64,000 nt of DNA from Bacteroidota bacterium (GTDB lineage Bacteria > Bacteroidota > Bacteroidia > AKYH767-A > OLB10): NCBI GenBank assembly GCA_016714005.1, contig JADJOA010000002.1:62001-126000 (forward strand), read 5' to 3'. The notes below the pieces were generated by a model. The model was given only the letters and a program-made list of their open reading frames with translations. It made no database searches and was not told the origin of the DNA. Within the stretch, counting starts at the first letter, position 1. The number at the start of each line of letters is the position of its first letter. The position numbers were made by a program, and so were the translations under genes. This document shows, one piece after another, positions 45,250 to 55,261 of the stretch.

Positions 45250-46487
45250 TTATTCAAATTCCTCTTTGAGAATGCGCACTACTTCTTTAATGGTTTCTTC
45301 CTCTAAATCGGTTCTTGAAACAAGTTCTTCAACACTTAATGCCAATACATCTTTTGCCGTATCGCAACCTATTTTTTAAACTCGTCTATTATCCAACTGT
45401 CTATCTCGTCTGCAAATTCTTCCAAATCCACGTCTTCCTCATCATCTGTATCGCCATCGCGGTAAACATCAATTTCGTAGCCGGTTAGTTTACCAGCCAA
45501 CCTAATGTTGTAACCGCCTTTACCTATGGCGAGCGAAACCTGGTCTGGACGCATGAAGACCGATGCTCTTTTTGTTTCATCATCTGCTTTAATGGATGTA
45601 ATTTTTGCAGGGCTCAATGCACGTTGAATAAACAATGAAATATTGTTGGTGTAATTAATTACATCAATATTTTCGTTACGCAACTCGCGTACTATTCCGT
45701 GTATGCGTGAGCCTTTCATACCAACGCAGGCACCTACGGGATCAATGCGGTCGTCATAAGATTCAACAGCAACCTTGGCTCTTTCGCCCGGCTCGCGAAC
45801 AATGTTCTTAATGGTTATTAATCCATCAAACACTTCGGGAACTTCCTGTTCAAATAATCTTTCTAAAAAGGCAGGAGATGTGCGGGATAAAACAATGCGG
45901 GGCGAACCATTGTGCATTTCTACTCTTTGCACCACAGCTTTTACCGTATCTCCTTTTTTGTAGAAGTCAGCAGGTATTTGTTCGTTCTTAGGTAAAATCA
46001 ACTCATTGTTTTCGTCATCAATTACCAGCATTTCTTTTTCCAAACCTGGTAAACTTCTCCTGAAATTATTTCACCTACTCTGTCTTTATACTTTTTTGTA
46101 GATACCGTCTTTCTCTAATTCCAAAACTCTCGAAACAAGATTTTGTCTTGCAGATAGAACAGCTCTTCTTCCAAAATCATCTAACTTTACTTCTTCAGTA
46201 ACATCTTCGCCCACTTCAAAATCGGGTTCAATTTTAATGGCATCGCTGTATGCAATTTGTGTGTTTTCGTCCTCCACCATTCCATCTTCAACTATAACAC
46301 GGTTACGGTAAATTTCCACGTCACCTTTTTCGGTATTAATAACGATGTCAACATTGTTTCCTTCGCCATATTTACGTTTTATCATGGAGCGAAATACATC
46401 TTCCATAATACTCATAAGAGTTGCCCTGTCAATGTTTTTTGAGTCTTTAAATTCTGAAAACGACTCAATAAGTACTGAATGATTCAT
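45250..46487 (-). CDS. nusA: Transcription elongation/termination factor NusA
   Basis: About 412 residues. N-terminal RNA-polymerase-binding domain (ESFSEFKDSKNIDRATLMSI), S1 domain (GEIISGEVYQVWKKEMLVID), then two KH domains (VGACVGMKGSRIHGIVREL; SLAIGKGGYNIRLAGKLTGY) and a C-terminal acidic/helical extension. Indels near 46090 (extra A, giving KKV instead of KKYKDRVGEI) and 45372 (missing A) split it; the corrected end is LVSRTDLEEETIKEVVRILK plus EEFE at TAA 45250-45252. infB starts 77 bases downstream. Confidence 0.94.
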
Positions 46488-46524
46488 TGATATAATTTTA
46501 AATTTATTTTGTTTTTACCTGTTA

Positions 46525-46991
46525 TTATAATTTTGAAAATACAACTTCCACTTTTGCTTCTTTTACCTGGCTGTAATCGTAAACTATTTCCTCTTCGGTT
46601 TTTATTTTTTTGTTTCCTTCTTTGTTAATGATTGTTTCCAATACGGTAAAAGAATTTTCGCTGGCAGCTTTAAGAACACCATTGTGCAATTTTCCGTCAT
46701 GGGTAATTATTCTCAACCTATTTCCTATTCTGCGCAAATACTGCCTATACACTTTAAGCGGTTGATCCATGCCTGGAGAACCCACTTCCAACTCATGTGT
46801 TTCTAACAACCCGCTGCTCTCTAATTGCTCTGATAAGTAGCGACTTATTAATGCACACTCATCAATTGTAATACCCGTGGGTTTGTCTATCATAACCGCT
46901 ATGCGATTTAGAGATAGCTTGACATCCACAAGAAACTGATCGGTACCGAGCAGCTTTTTCCAACCAACTGTTTAATTTGTTCTGTATCCAT
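46525..46991 (-). CDS. rimP: Ribosome maturation factor RimP
   Basis: About 155 residues; assists 30S subunit maturation. Motifs: VMIDKPTGITIDECALISRY, LEVGSPGMDQPLK (the RimP signature) and KTEEEIVYDYSQVKEAKVEV. The start is ATG 46991 (MDTEQIKQLV); an indel near 46950 moves the frame to FLVDVKLSLNRIAV. It is first in the rimP-nusA-infB operon, and a terminator-like hairpin lies just upstream of its start. Confidence 0.9.
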
Positions 46992-46995
46992 TGTA

Positions 46996-47018
46996 ATAAA
47001 AAAGGGGACGCTGTCCCC
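46996..47018 (-). promoter_or_regulatory. Terminator-like hairpin in the rimP leader
   Basis: Read on the minus strand: GGGGAC-AGC-GTCCCC followed at once by seven Ts, then ATTACA and the rimP ATG. The stem is 6 perfect GC-rich pairs (47004-47009 with 47013-47018). No minus-strand gene lies upstream within the window to be terminated, so it is probably an attenuator or structured leader of rimP-nusA-infB. Confidence 0.6.
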
Positions 47019-47043
47019 TCTTTAATCCTTAATCTTTCGATGC

Positions 47044-47051
47044 CAAATATA
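47044..47051 (-). promoter_or_regulatory. -7 box TATATTTG of the rimP operon
   Basis: Perfect TAnnTTTG match, 52 bases upstream of rimP. Transcription would begin near 47037, leaving a leader of about 45 bases that contains the hairpin. The -33 region is T-rich (TCTTTTT) but has no exact TTG. Confidence 0.45.
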
Positions 47052-47254
47052 GATATTTATTGCATATAAAAAGATTTTGTAGTGAAGAAATATGCTACTT
47101 AGCAGTATATAATGGTGAAAAGAAATTATAAACCACAACCATTAAAGCACCAGTATTAAATATTTTAGCCCACATAGTTCAAAAAAATAAAAACCACACA
47201 GCTTGAACATTTGCGAATGGTTTTCGTAGAACAGGTTTAGTATTATAATTTGTT

Positions 47255-48381
47255 ATGAAGAAGATTCTTATAGTAGTAGGCACCCGCCCAAACTTTATAA
47301 AAATAACCCAGTTTAAGAGGGTAAACAAGGAGTTGGGAAATCCTTTTTGACATTAAAATTTTGCATACCGGTCAGCATTACGACAGCAAAATGGCTGACG
47401 TTTTTTTGAGCAGTTTGAGATGGAGCCTGATATTTGGTTAAACATACCGGCAGCAAGCGCCAACACACAAATGGCTGAAATAATGCTAAGGCTTGAAAAA
47501 GTAATTTTAGAAGAAATGCCTGATTTGTTGATGGTGCCCGGAGATGTTAATTCAACTTTTGCCGCTGCGCTTACAGCCAATAAAATGGGAATTAAAATTG
47601 CGCACATAGAAAGCGGACTGCGAAGTTTTGACCGCACCATGCCTGAAGAATTTAACAGGCTGCTTACTGATGAGGTTACTGATTATTTTTTTGTAACCGA
47701 AGAAAGTGGCGAAAACATTTGTTGAAGGAAGGCAGATCACCATCCAATATTTTCTTTGTTGGCAATACCATGATTGACACGATTGTTGCCTTTGAAAATA
47801 AAATTGTGCAAAGTAACATTCTTGAAACATTAGGGCTTGTGCCAAAAAAATTTGTATTAATGACCATGCACCGCCCGGCAACTGTTGATAATAAAGAAGG
47901 CATGGAAAAATTACTCCGTATAATTGAGTTTATTAATAAAGAAGATGCTTTGGTTTTTCCTATTCACCCGCGTACGTTAAACAGGCTTAGCGAATTTGGT
48001 TTATTGGAAAAAGTAAAACAGAACAAAAAAATAATTTTAACGGAGCCTTTGGATTATTTTGCCTTTCAGAAACTGACTAAAGAATGCAGTTACGTTATAA
48101 CAGACAGTGGCGGAATACAGGAAGAAACTACATTTAGGAGAGTGCCTTGTTTAACGTTAAGGCCCAACACCGAAAGACCGTGTACGGTGGATGTTGGCAC
48201 TAATGAACTTGTTCCGTTTGATATTAATTTAGTGGAGGGAAAAATTCAGGAAATAAAAACAGGTAGGTATAAAAAAGGAATTATTCCGCCCATGTGGGAT
48301 GGAAAATCAACCCACAGAATTTTAGAACATTGCATGATGGTGCTTGGTTTGAAAAATACCGACAAGGTTAATGCGGCTTAA
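47255..48381 (+). CDS. wecB: UDP-N-acetylglucosamine 2-epimerase (non-hydrolysing)
   Basis: About 375 residues. Interconverts UDP-GlcNAc and UDP-ManNAc, giving precursors for surface polysaccharide. Motifs: VVGTRPNFIKI at the N-terminus, ILHTGQHYDSKMADVFFEQF, VPGDVNSTFAAAL, HIESGLRSFDRTMPEEFNR, MTMHRPATVDN, ITDSGGIQEETTF and LRPNTERP. Indels near 47349 (extra T), 47405 (missing T) and 47720 break it. Start ATG 47255. It opens a plus-strand group of glycan-related genes. Confidence 0.92.
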
Positions 48382-48473
48382 AAACTGCTTTGCCCTGTTG
48401 TAAGAGCCACCCGTCAAATTTTTTAAGTATAACATATAATTTTATTGATATTTAGCAGCAACCTTTTTCTCTT

Positions 48474-49480
48474 ATGCAGGTTTTTTCACATAGTAATGCA
48501 AGCCACAGGAAGCAACTTTCGGTTTTTACTGATGAGTCGCCATTGCAGTTTTTGCCCGCGTTTACTTTGTTTAACGAAACCTATTTTAAAAGTAGTCTTT
48601 CCATTTTTTTTCTCCGAAAACTCACAGAGTTACATGCCAATAAAGGTGTGGGGAAATTCCATTTTAAAATTTGGCCAGATACAACATGCTCCCTTAAAAA
48701 TAACGTTGAGTTAGATGCCGAAGGACAAGTAACTTTTTATGATGAGTTAATATCATTCTGTAAAAGCAGCAATATTATTGGAAGATTTATTCAACCTCAC
48801 CCTTATGCAATTTTAAAATCTGTACCTGCTAAAAGCAAGTATTGCCATTTCGGAACCTATATAGTTGACCTGCAAAACCAAACAGAAGAGGAAATATTAA
48901 ACAGGTTTAAGAAGAATTACATAACGGAAATAAAGCAAACCGAAAGTCGTGGTGCCGTTTGTAAATTCGGGTTTGAATATTTGAGTGATTTTTATGCGTG
49001 TTATAAAAACACCATGCTAAAGGCGGGCAAATCGGTAGATGATATAGAATATTTTAAAAACATTTATAAGTATTTTGGTGATGAAAATATTACGGTTGGA
49101 GAGGTTTACGAAAACGAAAATCCAATTGGCTCTTTGTTTGTAATACATACTAAATACACAGCACTTTACACGCATGCCGGCACATTGGGAGAAACCAAAT
49201 TAAGCGGCAGAATGAAATATTTAATTTGGGAGTGTATTAAAAGATTAAAAAAAAACGGAGTAAAAAATTTGACTTTGTAGGGGTAAGAATCAACAGCAAG
49301 GACGAATCATTACAAGGAATATTTAATTTTAAAAAAGGATTTGGCGGTGATTTAAAAGAAGGGTTTCTTTGGAAGATGGATTTAAATCCGGTAAAAACAT
49401 CTGTTTATGATTTACTTTTGAAAATGCGAAAACCATCTGCCTCTTTTAAAGATATAATAGACCAGGAAAACAATAGTTAG
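48474..49480 (+). CDS. FemAB/GNAT-like aminoacyl- or acyltransferase
   Basis: About 335 residues. The fold is GNAT-like as in FemAB peptidyltransferases: KYCHFGTYIVDLQNQTEEE, LNRFKKNYITEIKQTESRGA, then VYENENPIGSLFVIHTKYTA, SGRMKYLIWECIKRLKKNG and, after a missing A near 49270, FDFVGVRINSKDESLQGIF and FKKGFGGDLKEGF. The last segment is the usual FemAB end in Bacteroidota. Related enzymes add amino acids to peptidoglycan precursors or acyl groups to surface glycans; the substrate is unknown. The deacetylase-like gene starts 2 bases after its stop. Confidence 0.75.
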
Positions 49481-49482
49481 AA

Positions 49483-50532
49483 ATGAAATCCAAAAAACTG
49501 CTTTTAAACACTTTCGATTATGAGCTTTTCTTAGGGCAGCGAAGCGGTAGTGTTGATGATTGTTTACTTACTCCAACCAATCTCGTTCTTGATGTTTTGC
49601 TAAAGCACAATATGAAAGCCATATTTTTTGCAGACACAACACATCTTCTAAAACTGAAGGAGTATGCTGCGAGATATGACAAGTGTCATCGCGATTTTGA
49701 ATTAGTAAAGACACATTTGCAGACGCTGGTTCGTGAAGGACATTATGTGTTTCCACATATTCATCCCCATTGGCTTGATGCAGTTTATTTACCCGAGATA
49801 AATGAATGGGATTTAAGTAACGTTACAAAATATCGGTTCAATTCCATTACCAATGAAGATAGAGAAAAACTCTTTAATGGTTCTGTAAATTTGCTTTACG
49901 AAATTCTTTCCTATGTAAATCCTGATTACAAAATTGACAGCTACCGATCAGGCGGATGGTGCATTCAGCCATTTGAAGATTTTAAGCCTTTCTATCAAAA
50001 GAATAACATTAAATATGATTTTAGTGTACTTGGCGGTTTTTATTTGTTCAGTTCTGTTCAATTCTTTGATTTCTCCAAAGCTCCTGAAAAAAGTATCTAC
50101 AACTTTAGTAATGATGTAACTATTGAAGACCCGAACGGAGAATTTACTGAGTTTAATTTATCATCCATAAAACCCAGTGCTTTTCAAAGAGCTATGCACA
50201 GGGTGTGGCTTAAAACATTGCACCGGGTTTTTAACGACCATAGTTATAACAGAGGCAAGGGTCAAATTGCGCAGCAATTAAAAAACGAAGGAGTGAAAGG
50301 TGGAAGCAAGGTGCAAAATATCTTAACTTCAAACCACGAGCGCGTATCTGTTGAATTACTCACTAAGCCAAAGGTAAATCATTACCTGAGTTACTTAGAA
50401 AAGAATGATTACATGCATTTTATTTCTCATCCTAAAATGCTTATTAAACATCACCTGAAGTCTTTTGATAAATTCTTAACCGCAGCACGTGAGCTTTATG
50501 ATATTGAAACTGATTTCAGGAAAATGGTTTAA
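49483..50532 (+). CDS. Polysaccharide deacetylase-like protein
   Basis: 349 residues, unbroken. It has NodB-type features: the first Asp in LLNTFDYELFLGQ, a metal-ligand histidine pair in HYVFPHIHPHWLDA, and DSYRSGGWCIQP corresponding to the RxGG motif 3. The second half is not recognisable apart from NYLSYLE-type helical segments and HFISHPKMLIKHHLKSF near the end, which may bear the last catalytic His. Likely removes acetyl groups from a surface or cell-wall glycan. It sits 2 bases after the FemAB-like gene. Confidence 0.7.
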   Translation: MKSKKLLLNTFDYELFLGQRSGSVDDCLLTPTNLVLDVLLKHNMKAIFFADTTHLLKLKEYAARYDKCHRDFELVKTHLQTLVREGHYVFPHIHPHWLDAVYLPEINEWDLSNVTKYRFNSITNEDREKLFNGSVNLLYEILSYVNPDYKIDSYRSGGWCIQPFEDFKPFYQKNNIKYDFSVLGGFYLFSSVQFFDFSKAPEKSIYNFSNDVTIEDPNGEFTEFNLSSIKPSAFQRAMHRVWLKTLHRVFNDHSYNRGKGQIAQQLKNEGVKGGSKVQNILTSNHERVSVELLTKPKVNHYLSYLEKNDYMHFISHPKMLIKHHLKSFDKFLTAARELYDIETDFRKMV

Positions 50533-50565
50533 AGTTTAATACCTTCGGCATCCGAAAATTTTTTT

Positions 50566-51501
50566 ATGAAAAAGTGGATACTTAAAGCTATTGTTCAAAA
50601 AACAATATCTTATTTTCCTTTCTCCCATCAGTTTAATTTCTTCTTTCAAAAATATATTACAAAAGGTGTTTACCTTTCAGATGAATATTTTGAAGATCGA
50701 TTAGCTCATGCCGCAAATCATCTTAAAGGCTACACACAACTAACAGGTAAAAGTATTCCTGAAAGAACACTTGAACTGGGAACAGGGTGGTATTCCGTGG
50801 TACCATTTACTCTTTTCCTATGTGGCTCTTCTCAAATTCACAGCATTGATATTTCTAAACTTACCAACAAAGAAAGATTGATTACAACCTTATTGAAGTT
50901 TAAAGAATATTTTGATGACTCCGAAAAGAAAAAACACTTTGTTTCCATTCCTTTTTTAACCGATAGGTTGCAGTTGTTTAATCAGTTGACAGAAAACGCG
51001 ACAACTTTATCTGAGGCAGAAATTTCTGAATGTCTTAATTTAAAACTTTCTGTAACCGATGCTACCAAAACCAATTATGAAAATAATTACTTTGATTTGG
51101 TTCACTCCAATAACACGTTTGAGCATGTTTACCCCGAAGTACTAAAGAAAATTCTTGTTGAATTTAATCGAATTACAAAAAAGAAATCGGGCGTAAATTC
51201 ACACTTTATTGATATGAGCGATCATTTCGCCCACTTTGATAAATCAATTACCATTTACAATTTTTTGAAATTTTCTAAAGGCGAATGGAAATGGATTGAT
51301 AATACCATACAGCCCTTAAACCGCCTCCGCTTTCCGGATTATGTTAACATGTATAATAAACTTAATATTCCAGTATCATTTTTTGAAAACAGACCGGGAA
51401 ATGTTTCAGAAGTTAATTCACTTCAAATAGATTCTTCTTTTAAAAAATTCAGCAATGAGGAAATTGCAATCAGTCATTCGCATTTTTATTCTCTCAACTA
51501 A
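50566..51501 (+). CDS. Class I SAM-dependent methyltransferase
   Basis: 311 residues, unbroken. Motif I ERTLELGTGWYSVVPF binds SAM; the acidic residue of motif II lies in IHSIDISKL; motif IV/post region NNYFDLVHSNNTFEHVYPEV. The N-terminal basic and aromatic stretch (ISYFPFSHQFNFFFQKY) may be peripheral to the membrane. It follows the deacetylase-like gene by 33 bases and is last in the glycan group, so a sugar or lipid-linked acceptor is plausible but not shown. Confidence 0.8.
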   Translation: MKKWILKAIVQKTISYFPFSHQFNFFFQKYITKGVYLSDEYFEDRLAHAANHLKGYTQLTGKSIPERTLELGTGWYSVVPFTLFLCGSSQIHSIDISKLTNKERLITTLLKFKEYFDDSEKKKHFVSIPFLTDRLQLFNQLTENATTLSEAEISECLNLKLSVTDATKTNYENNYFDLVHSNNTFEHVYPEVLKKILVEFNRITKKKSGVNSHFIDMSDHFAHFDKSITIYNFLKFSKGEWKWIDNTIQPLNRLRFPDYVNMYNKLNIPVSFFENRPGNVSEVNSLQIDSSFKKFSNEEIAISHSHFYSLN

Positions 51502-51509
51502 TTCGGCAA

Positions 51510-51537
51510 CAGGCAAAAAATTAAAACTTTTTGCCTG
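51510..51537. terminator. Bidirectional terminator between convergent genes
   Basis: Perfect 10-bp stem CAGGCAAAAA (51510-51519) with TTTTTGCCTG (51528-51537) and an 8-base loop, between the methyltransferase and rseP stops. The T-run lies within the stem rather than after it, so strength is uncertain. Confidence 0.6.
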
Positions 51538-51564
51538 CTTATAAAAGAAAAAAGAGTAGCTGAA

Positions 51565-52895
51565 TTACTTTATAAAATTCCTCCAAATATCATTACCCAA
51601 CACAAACACCATTAGAGATAGTAAAATTACCATTCCCACTATTTGTGTTTTTTCCATAAACGCATCGCTGAATTTTCTTCGGGTTACGCTTTCAATTAAA
51701 AGGAATACAACATGACCACCGTCTAAAGCAGGTATTGGCAATATATTCATAAAGGCAAGTACCATAGATAATAAACCAGTAAGCGCCCAAAAGCGTGACC
51801 AGTTCCATTCACCGCCAAATAATTGTGCTATACCAATAGGCCCCTGCACACTCTCCTGAAATTTTTCTTCGCCTTTAAATAGCTTTTTAAACCCTTTTGC
51901 ATTGCTTACCAATGTTTCAACGGCATCACTCGTACCAAACGCAAAGGCAGATGATAGTGTATAAGGAACCATTTTGTAGTCAGGGCTAATTCTTGTGTCG
52001 GCATCATATCCAATTCCAATTGTTCCTTTATCACTTACTGCAACATTTAGATCTAACGGTTTCTTTTCACGTTCAACGGTAACTGCTACTGTTTTTCCTT
52101 TTGCTGCTGATAATTCTTTCAAAATAAAATCACCTGTTGAAATTGGTTTACCATTAATGGCAACTATTTCATCTCCTTCTTTTATTCCTGCTTTTTGTGC
52201 ATTACCACCTTTAGCAATGCTGCCTACTCTGTAAATAAGTGGACCAGTGCCAATAAAATTCCACCTTCCGGTTTCATTCACTTTTCTGTAAAAATTATCG
52301 GGTACTTCTACTTCCAGCAATTGCCCGCTTCGCTGAACTGTTAAAGTTGCGCCAAACAATACACGTGTTGATAGTACATCATCAAATCGTTCAAAACTTT
52401 TACCATCAATAGCCGTAATTTTATCTCCTTGTTTTAAACCTATTTCTTCGCCAAGTTTGTAAACATAAATTCCGTTTTTACCTCAGAGTTGGGTAAATAT
52501 TCCTGCTTGTAATGCAACAGCATAGCACTAAAAATAGCTATGCCCAAAACCACATTCATTGCCACACCTGCTACCATTACAATTAAACGCTGCCATGCCG
52601 GTTTGCTTCTGAACTCCCAAGGCTGTGCTGGTTGCGCCATTGCTTCTTTATCTAAAGATTCATCAACCATGCCTGCAATTTTTACATATCCGCCAAGAGG
52701 CAGCCAGCCAATACCATATTCGCATTCGCCCACTTTAAACCTAAAAAGCCTTATTCCCCAAGCGTCAAAAAAGAGGTAAAATTTTTCAACCTTAATGCCA
52801 AACATGCGGGCGGCTAAAAAATGCCCCAACTCGTGCAACGTTACCAATATGCTCAACGATAAAATCAATTGAGCCGTCATTACTAATCCATTCAT
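51565..52895 (-). CDS. rseP: RseP-type site-2 membrane zinc protease
   Basis: About 443 residues. Intramembrane metalloprotease that cleaves membrane-anchored regulators such as anti-sigma factors. Active site: LVTLHELGHFLAARMFG in the first membrane segment (HExxH) and ALDGGHVVFLLIE near the end (the LDG motif holding the third ligand). PDZ domains lie between (AQKAGIKEGDEIVAINGKPI). An indel near 52445 separates the halves (FTNLAKK versus YKLGEEIGLKQGDKI). It follows dxr by 32 bases, a common pairing in bacteria. Confidence 0.92.
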
Positions 52896-52927
52896 TTATA
52901 AACGTGGTTTTCTAATTTTAAATTTTT

Positions 52928-54104
52928 TCAGTGCCGAAGGTATGACTTTTTGTTTTCTCTAATAAGAGATAAAGCAAGCCTTCTTGTTTCCGAATCTGTT
53001 TTTACGTAATCTTCATAAGCAGGGTTAGCAATAAAAGGAATTTTTTCCATGCATTCTTCTATAACCAGGCTCATTCCATTAAAGCCAATATGGTCATTTA
53101 AAAATTCCTGTACGGCAATTTCGTTAGCAGCATTTAAAATACAAGGCATGTTGCCATCCACTTTCATGGCTGCTATTGCCAAATCAAGATTGCGGAATGT
53201 TTCTAAGTCAGGTTTTTCAAAAGTAAGCTGAGGGTAATCCATAAAATTAAATCTCGGAAAATCAGATTTTAATCTTTGAGGATAACCCAATGCAAACTGT
53301 ATAGGTAACTTCATATCTGGCAAACCCATTTGCGCTTTCATGCTTCCATCCATGAACTGGACAATCGAATGAATGATAGATTGAGGATGTACAATTACAT
53401 CTATTTGTTCGGGCTTTAAATTAAAAAGCCATTTGGCTTCAATCATTTCCAAACCTTTGTTCATAAGCGAGGCAGAGTCAATGGTAATTTTTGCGCCCAT
53501 ACTCCAGTTAGGATGTTTTAATGCCTGTTGTTTGGTAACGGTTTCTAAAAAAAATTTATCCTTCCCCCTGAAAGGGCCGCCAGATGCGGTGAGATAAATT
53601 TTTTCTATCGGGTTGTGAAATTCGCCAAGCAAACATTGAAAAATAGCTGAGTGCTCAGAATCGACAGGATAAATGTTTACTCCTTTTCTTTGCTAATTGT
53701 GTAATGATGTTTCCGGCAACAACAAGTGTTTCTTTATTGGCAAGCGCTATATTTTTTTCCGGCATTAATGGCGGCAATGGTTGGCTTTAATCCTGCATAA
53801 CCAACAATTGCAGTTAATACAATATCTATTTCATCAAACGCTACACATTGCTCAACCGCTTCTATTCCTGCATAAACTTTTATGGGGTCAGATGCAAGCG
53901 CATCTTTTACATATAAATATTTTTCGCTATTAGTAATTACAACTGCATTGGGCTTAAATTCTTTTGCCTGTGCAATTAATAAGTCTGCATTGTTGTTTGT
54001 GGTTAGTAGTGAAACGTCAAAAAAATCGGGCTGGCTCTTACTACATCTAAAGCCTGTGTACCAATAGAACCGGCAGAACCGCAAATGGCAATTTGTTTTT
54101 TCAA
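52928..54104 (-). CDS. dxr: 1-deoxy-D-xylulose 5-phosphate reductoisomerase
   Basis: About 391 residues; first committed step of the MEP isoprenoid pathway. NADPH site: IAICGSAGSIGTQALDVVRA. Catalytic and metal residues: NIALANKETLVVAGN, VDSEHSAIFQCLLG, LTASGGPFRGKDKF, HPNWSMGAKITIDSASLMNK, and SIIHSIVQFMDGSMKAQMG. Indels near 54030, 53755 and 53640-53690 split it. No ATG fits: KKQIAICGSAGS is preceded by TTG at 54102-54104, which I take as the start; an ATG further upstream is in another frame. Confidence 0.9.
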
Positions 54105-54160
54105 TCTTCAAAATTTCCCTGCAATAATATTGAATTAACAAGGAACAAGTGAAACCGAAG

Positions 54161-55229
54161 TTAGTTTACTTCTAATTTTGGAGCGCCCACAAACTTGTTT
54201 CTAACGCCTGCAATAATGCCTGCAACTTTATTGTTTATTAAAAAGATGGCAAATGCATAACAAGCAATTAAAAAAGTAACGAATGAAGCGGATGGAAATA
54301 TTAATGCCAATAAAATAAAAAATGCATTGTATGAAACCATAATAAATGTGGTACCACGGTGCCCGAATTGCTGCCTGGCAATCATGTGATGAATATGACT
54401 GCGGTCAGCTTTAAACGGAGAACCTCCGTTTGCAATGCGAATAAATGATACACGAGATAAGTCAAAAATTAAAATAAACAGCGTGGCAGCTACCAAATTA
54501 GGAGATGCGTAAAACGCAACGTTGCCGGTTTGCATTGAAAGATTGAATAACTGAATGGCTAATACTGAAATACTGAATCCGACTACAAGCGAGCCCGAAT
54601 CGCCCATAAAAACTTTTGCAGGCTCAAAGTTAAAAAACAAAAATGCAAGCAATGCACCTGCTATGGCAAACGACAACCCTGCATAAGCATACTGATCATT
54701 AAGTATAAATATCATTCCGAAAACAGATGTGATTAACATTCCAGTAAAAGAAGCAAGCCCATCTAACCCATCAATAAAATTAAATGCATTGGTAATAAAT
54801 AGAATTACAAAAACACTAATAAAAAATTGAATGATGCAGATATGGTTGATACACCAAATAAAGTTTCGGTAGCATTAAGGATATTCCATTTGAAACTACT
54901 ATACATGCAGCAATAATTTGAATAAAAAGTTTTTTCAATGCGTTTATGTCCAACAAATCATCAAAGAAACCTGTAAAGAACAGTGCAGTTGAAGATGCCA
55001 TCAAAAATTTAATTTCGGGATGGTTTGCACAATCGGCAACTGTAAGAAATGAAACTGATACAGAGGCAAATATTGCCAATCCTCCCATTGAAGGAATTCG
55101 TCTTACATGATGTTTTCTTTCACCACCTTTTTCAAACAAATTCCATTTGGTACACGATTTAATCCACATTGGCACCACCGCATAGCAGATGGCAAATGCT
55201 ATTATAAAACTTAAAACTACAGAAGTCAT
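54161..55229 (-). CDS. WecA/TagO-like undecaprenyl-phosphate sugar-1-phosphate transferase
   Basis: About 355 residues, about ten membrane segments. It transfers a sugar-1-phosphate from a UDP-sugar to undecaprenyl phosphate, starting lipid-linked glycan synthesis. Motifs: RRIPSMGGLAIF, FFTGFFDDLLDINALKKL (DDxxD), NAFNFIDGLDGLASF, KVFMGDSGSLVVGF, and DRSHIHHMIARQQFGHRG (HIHH), all typical of the WecA branch rather than MraY. An indel near 54825 splits it. It could act upstream of the wecB-linked glycan genes. Confidence 0.9.
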
Positions 55230-55261
55230 ATTGCTTTTATTGATGTTTTGTTTTGCTTAGA

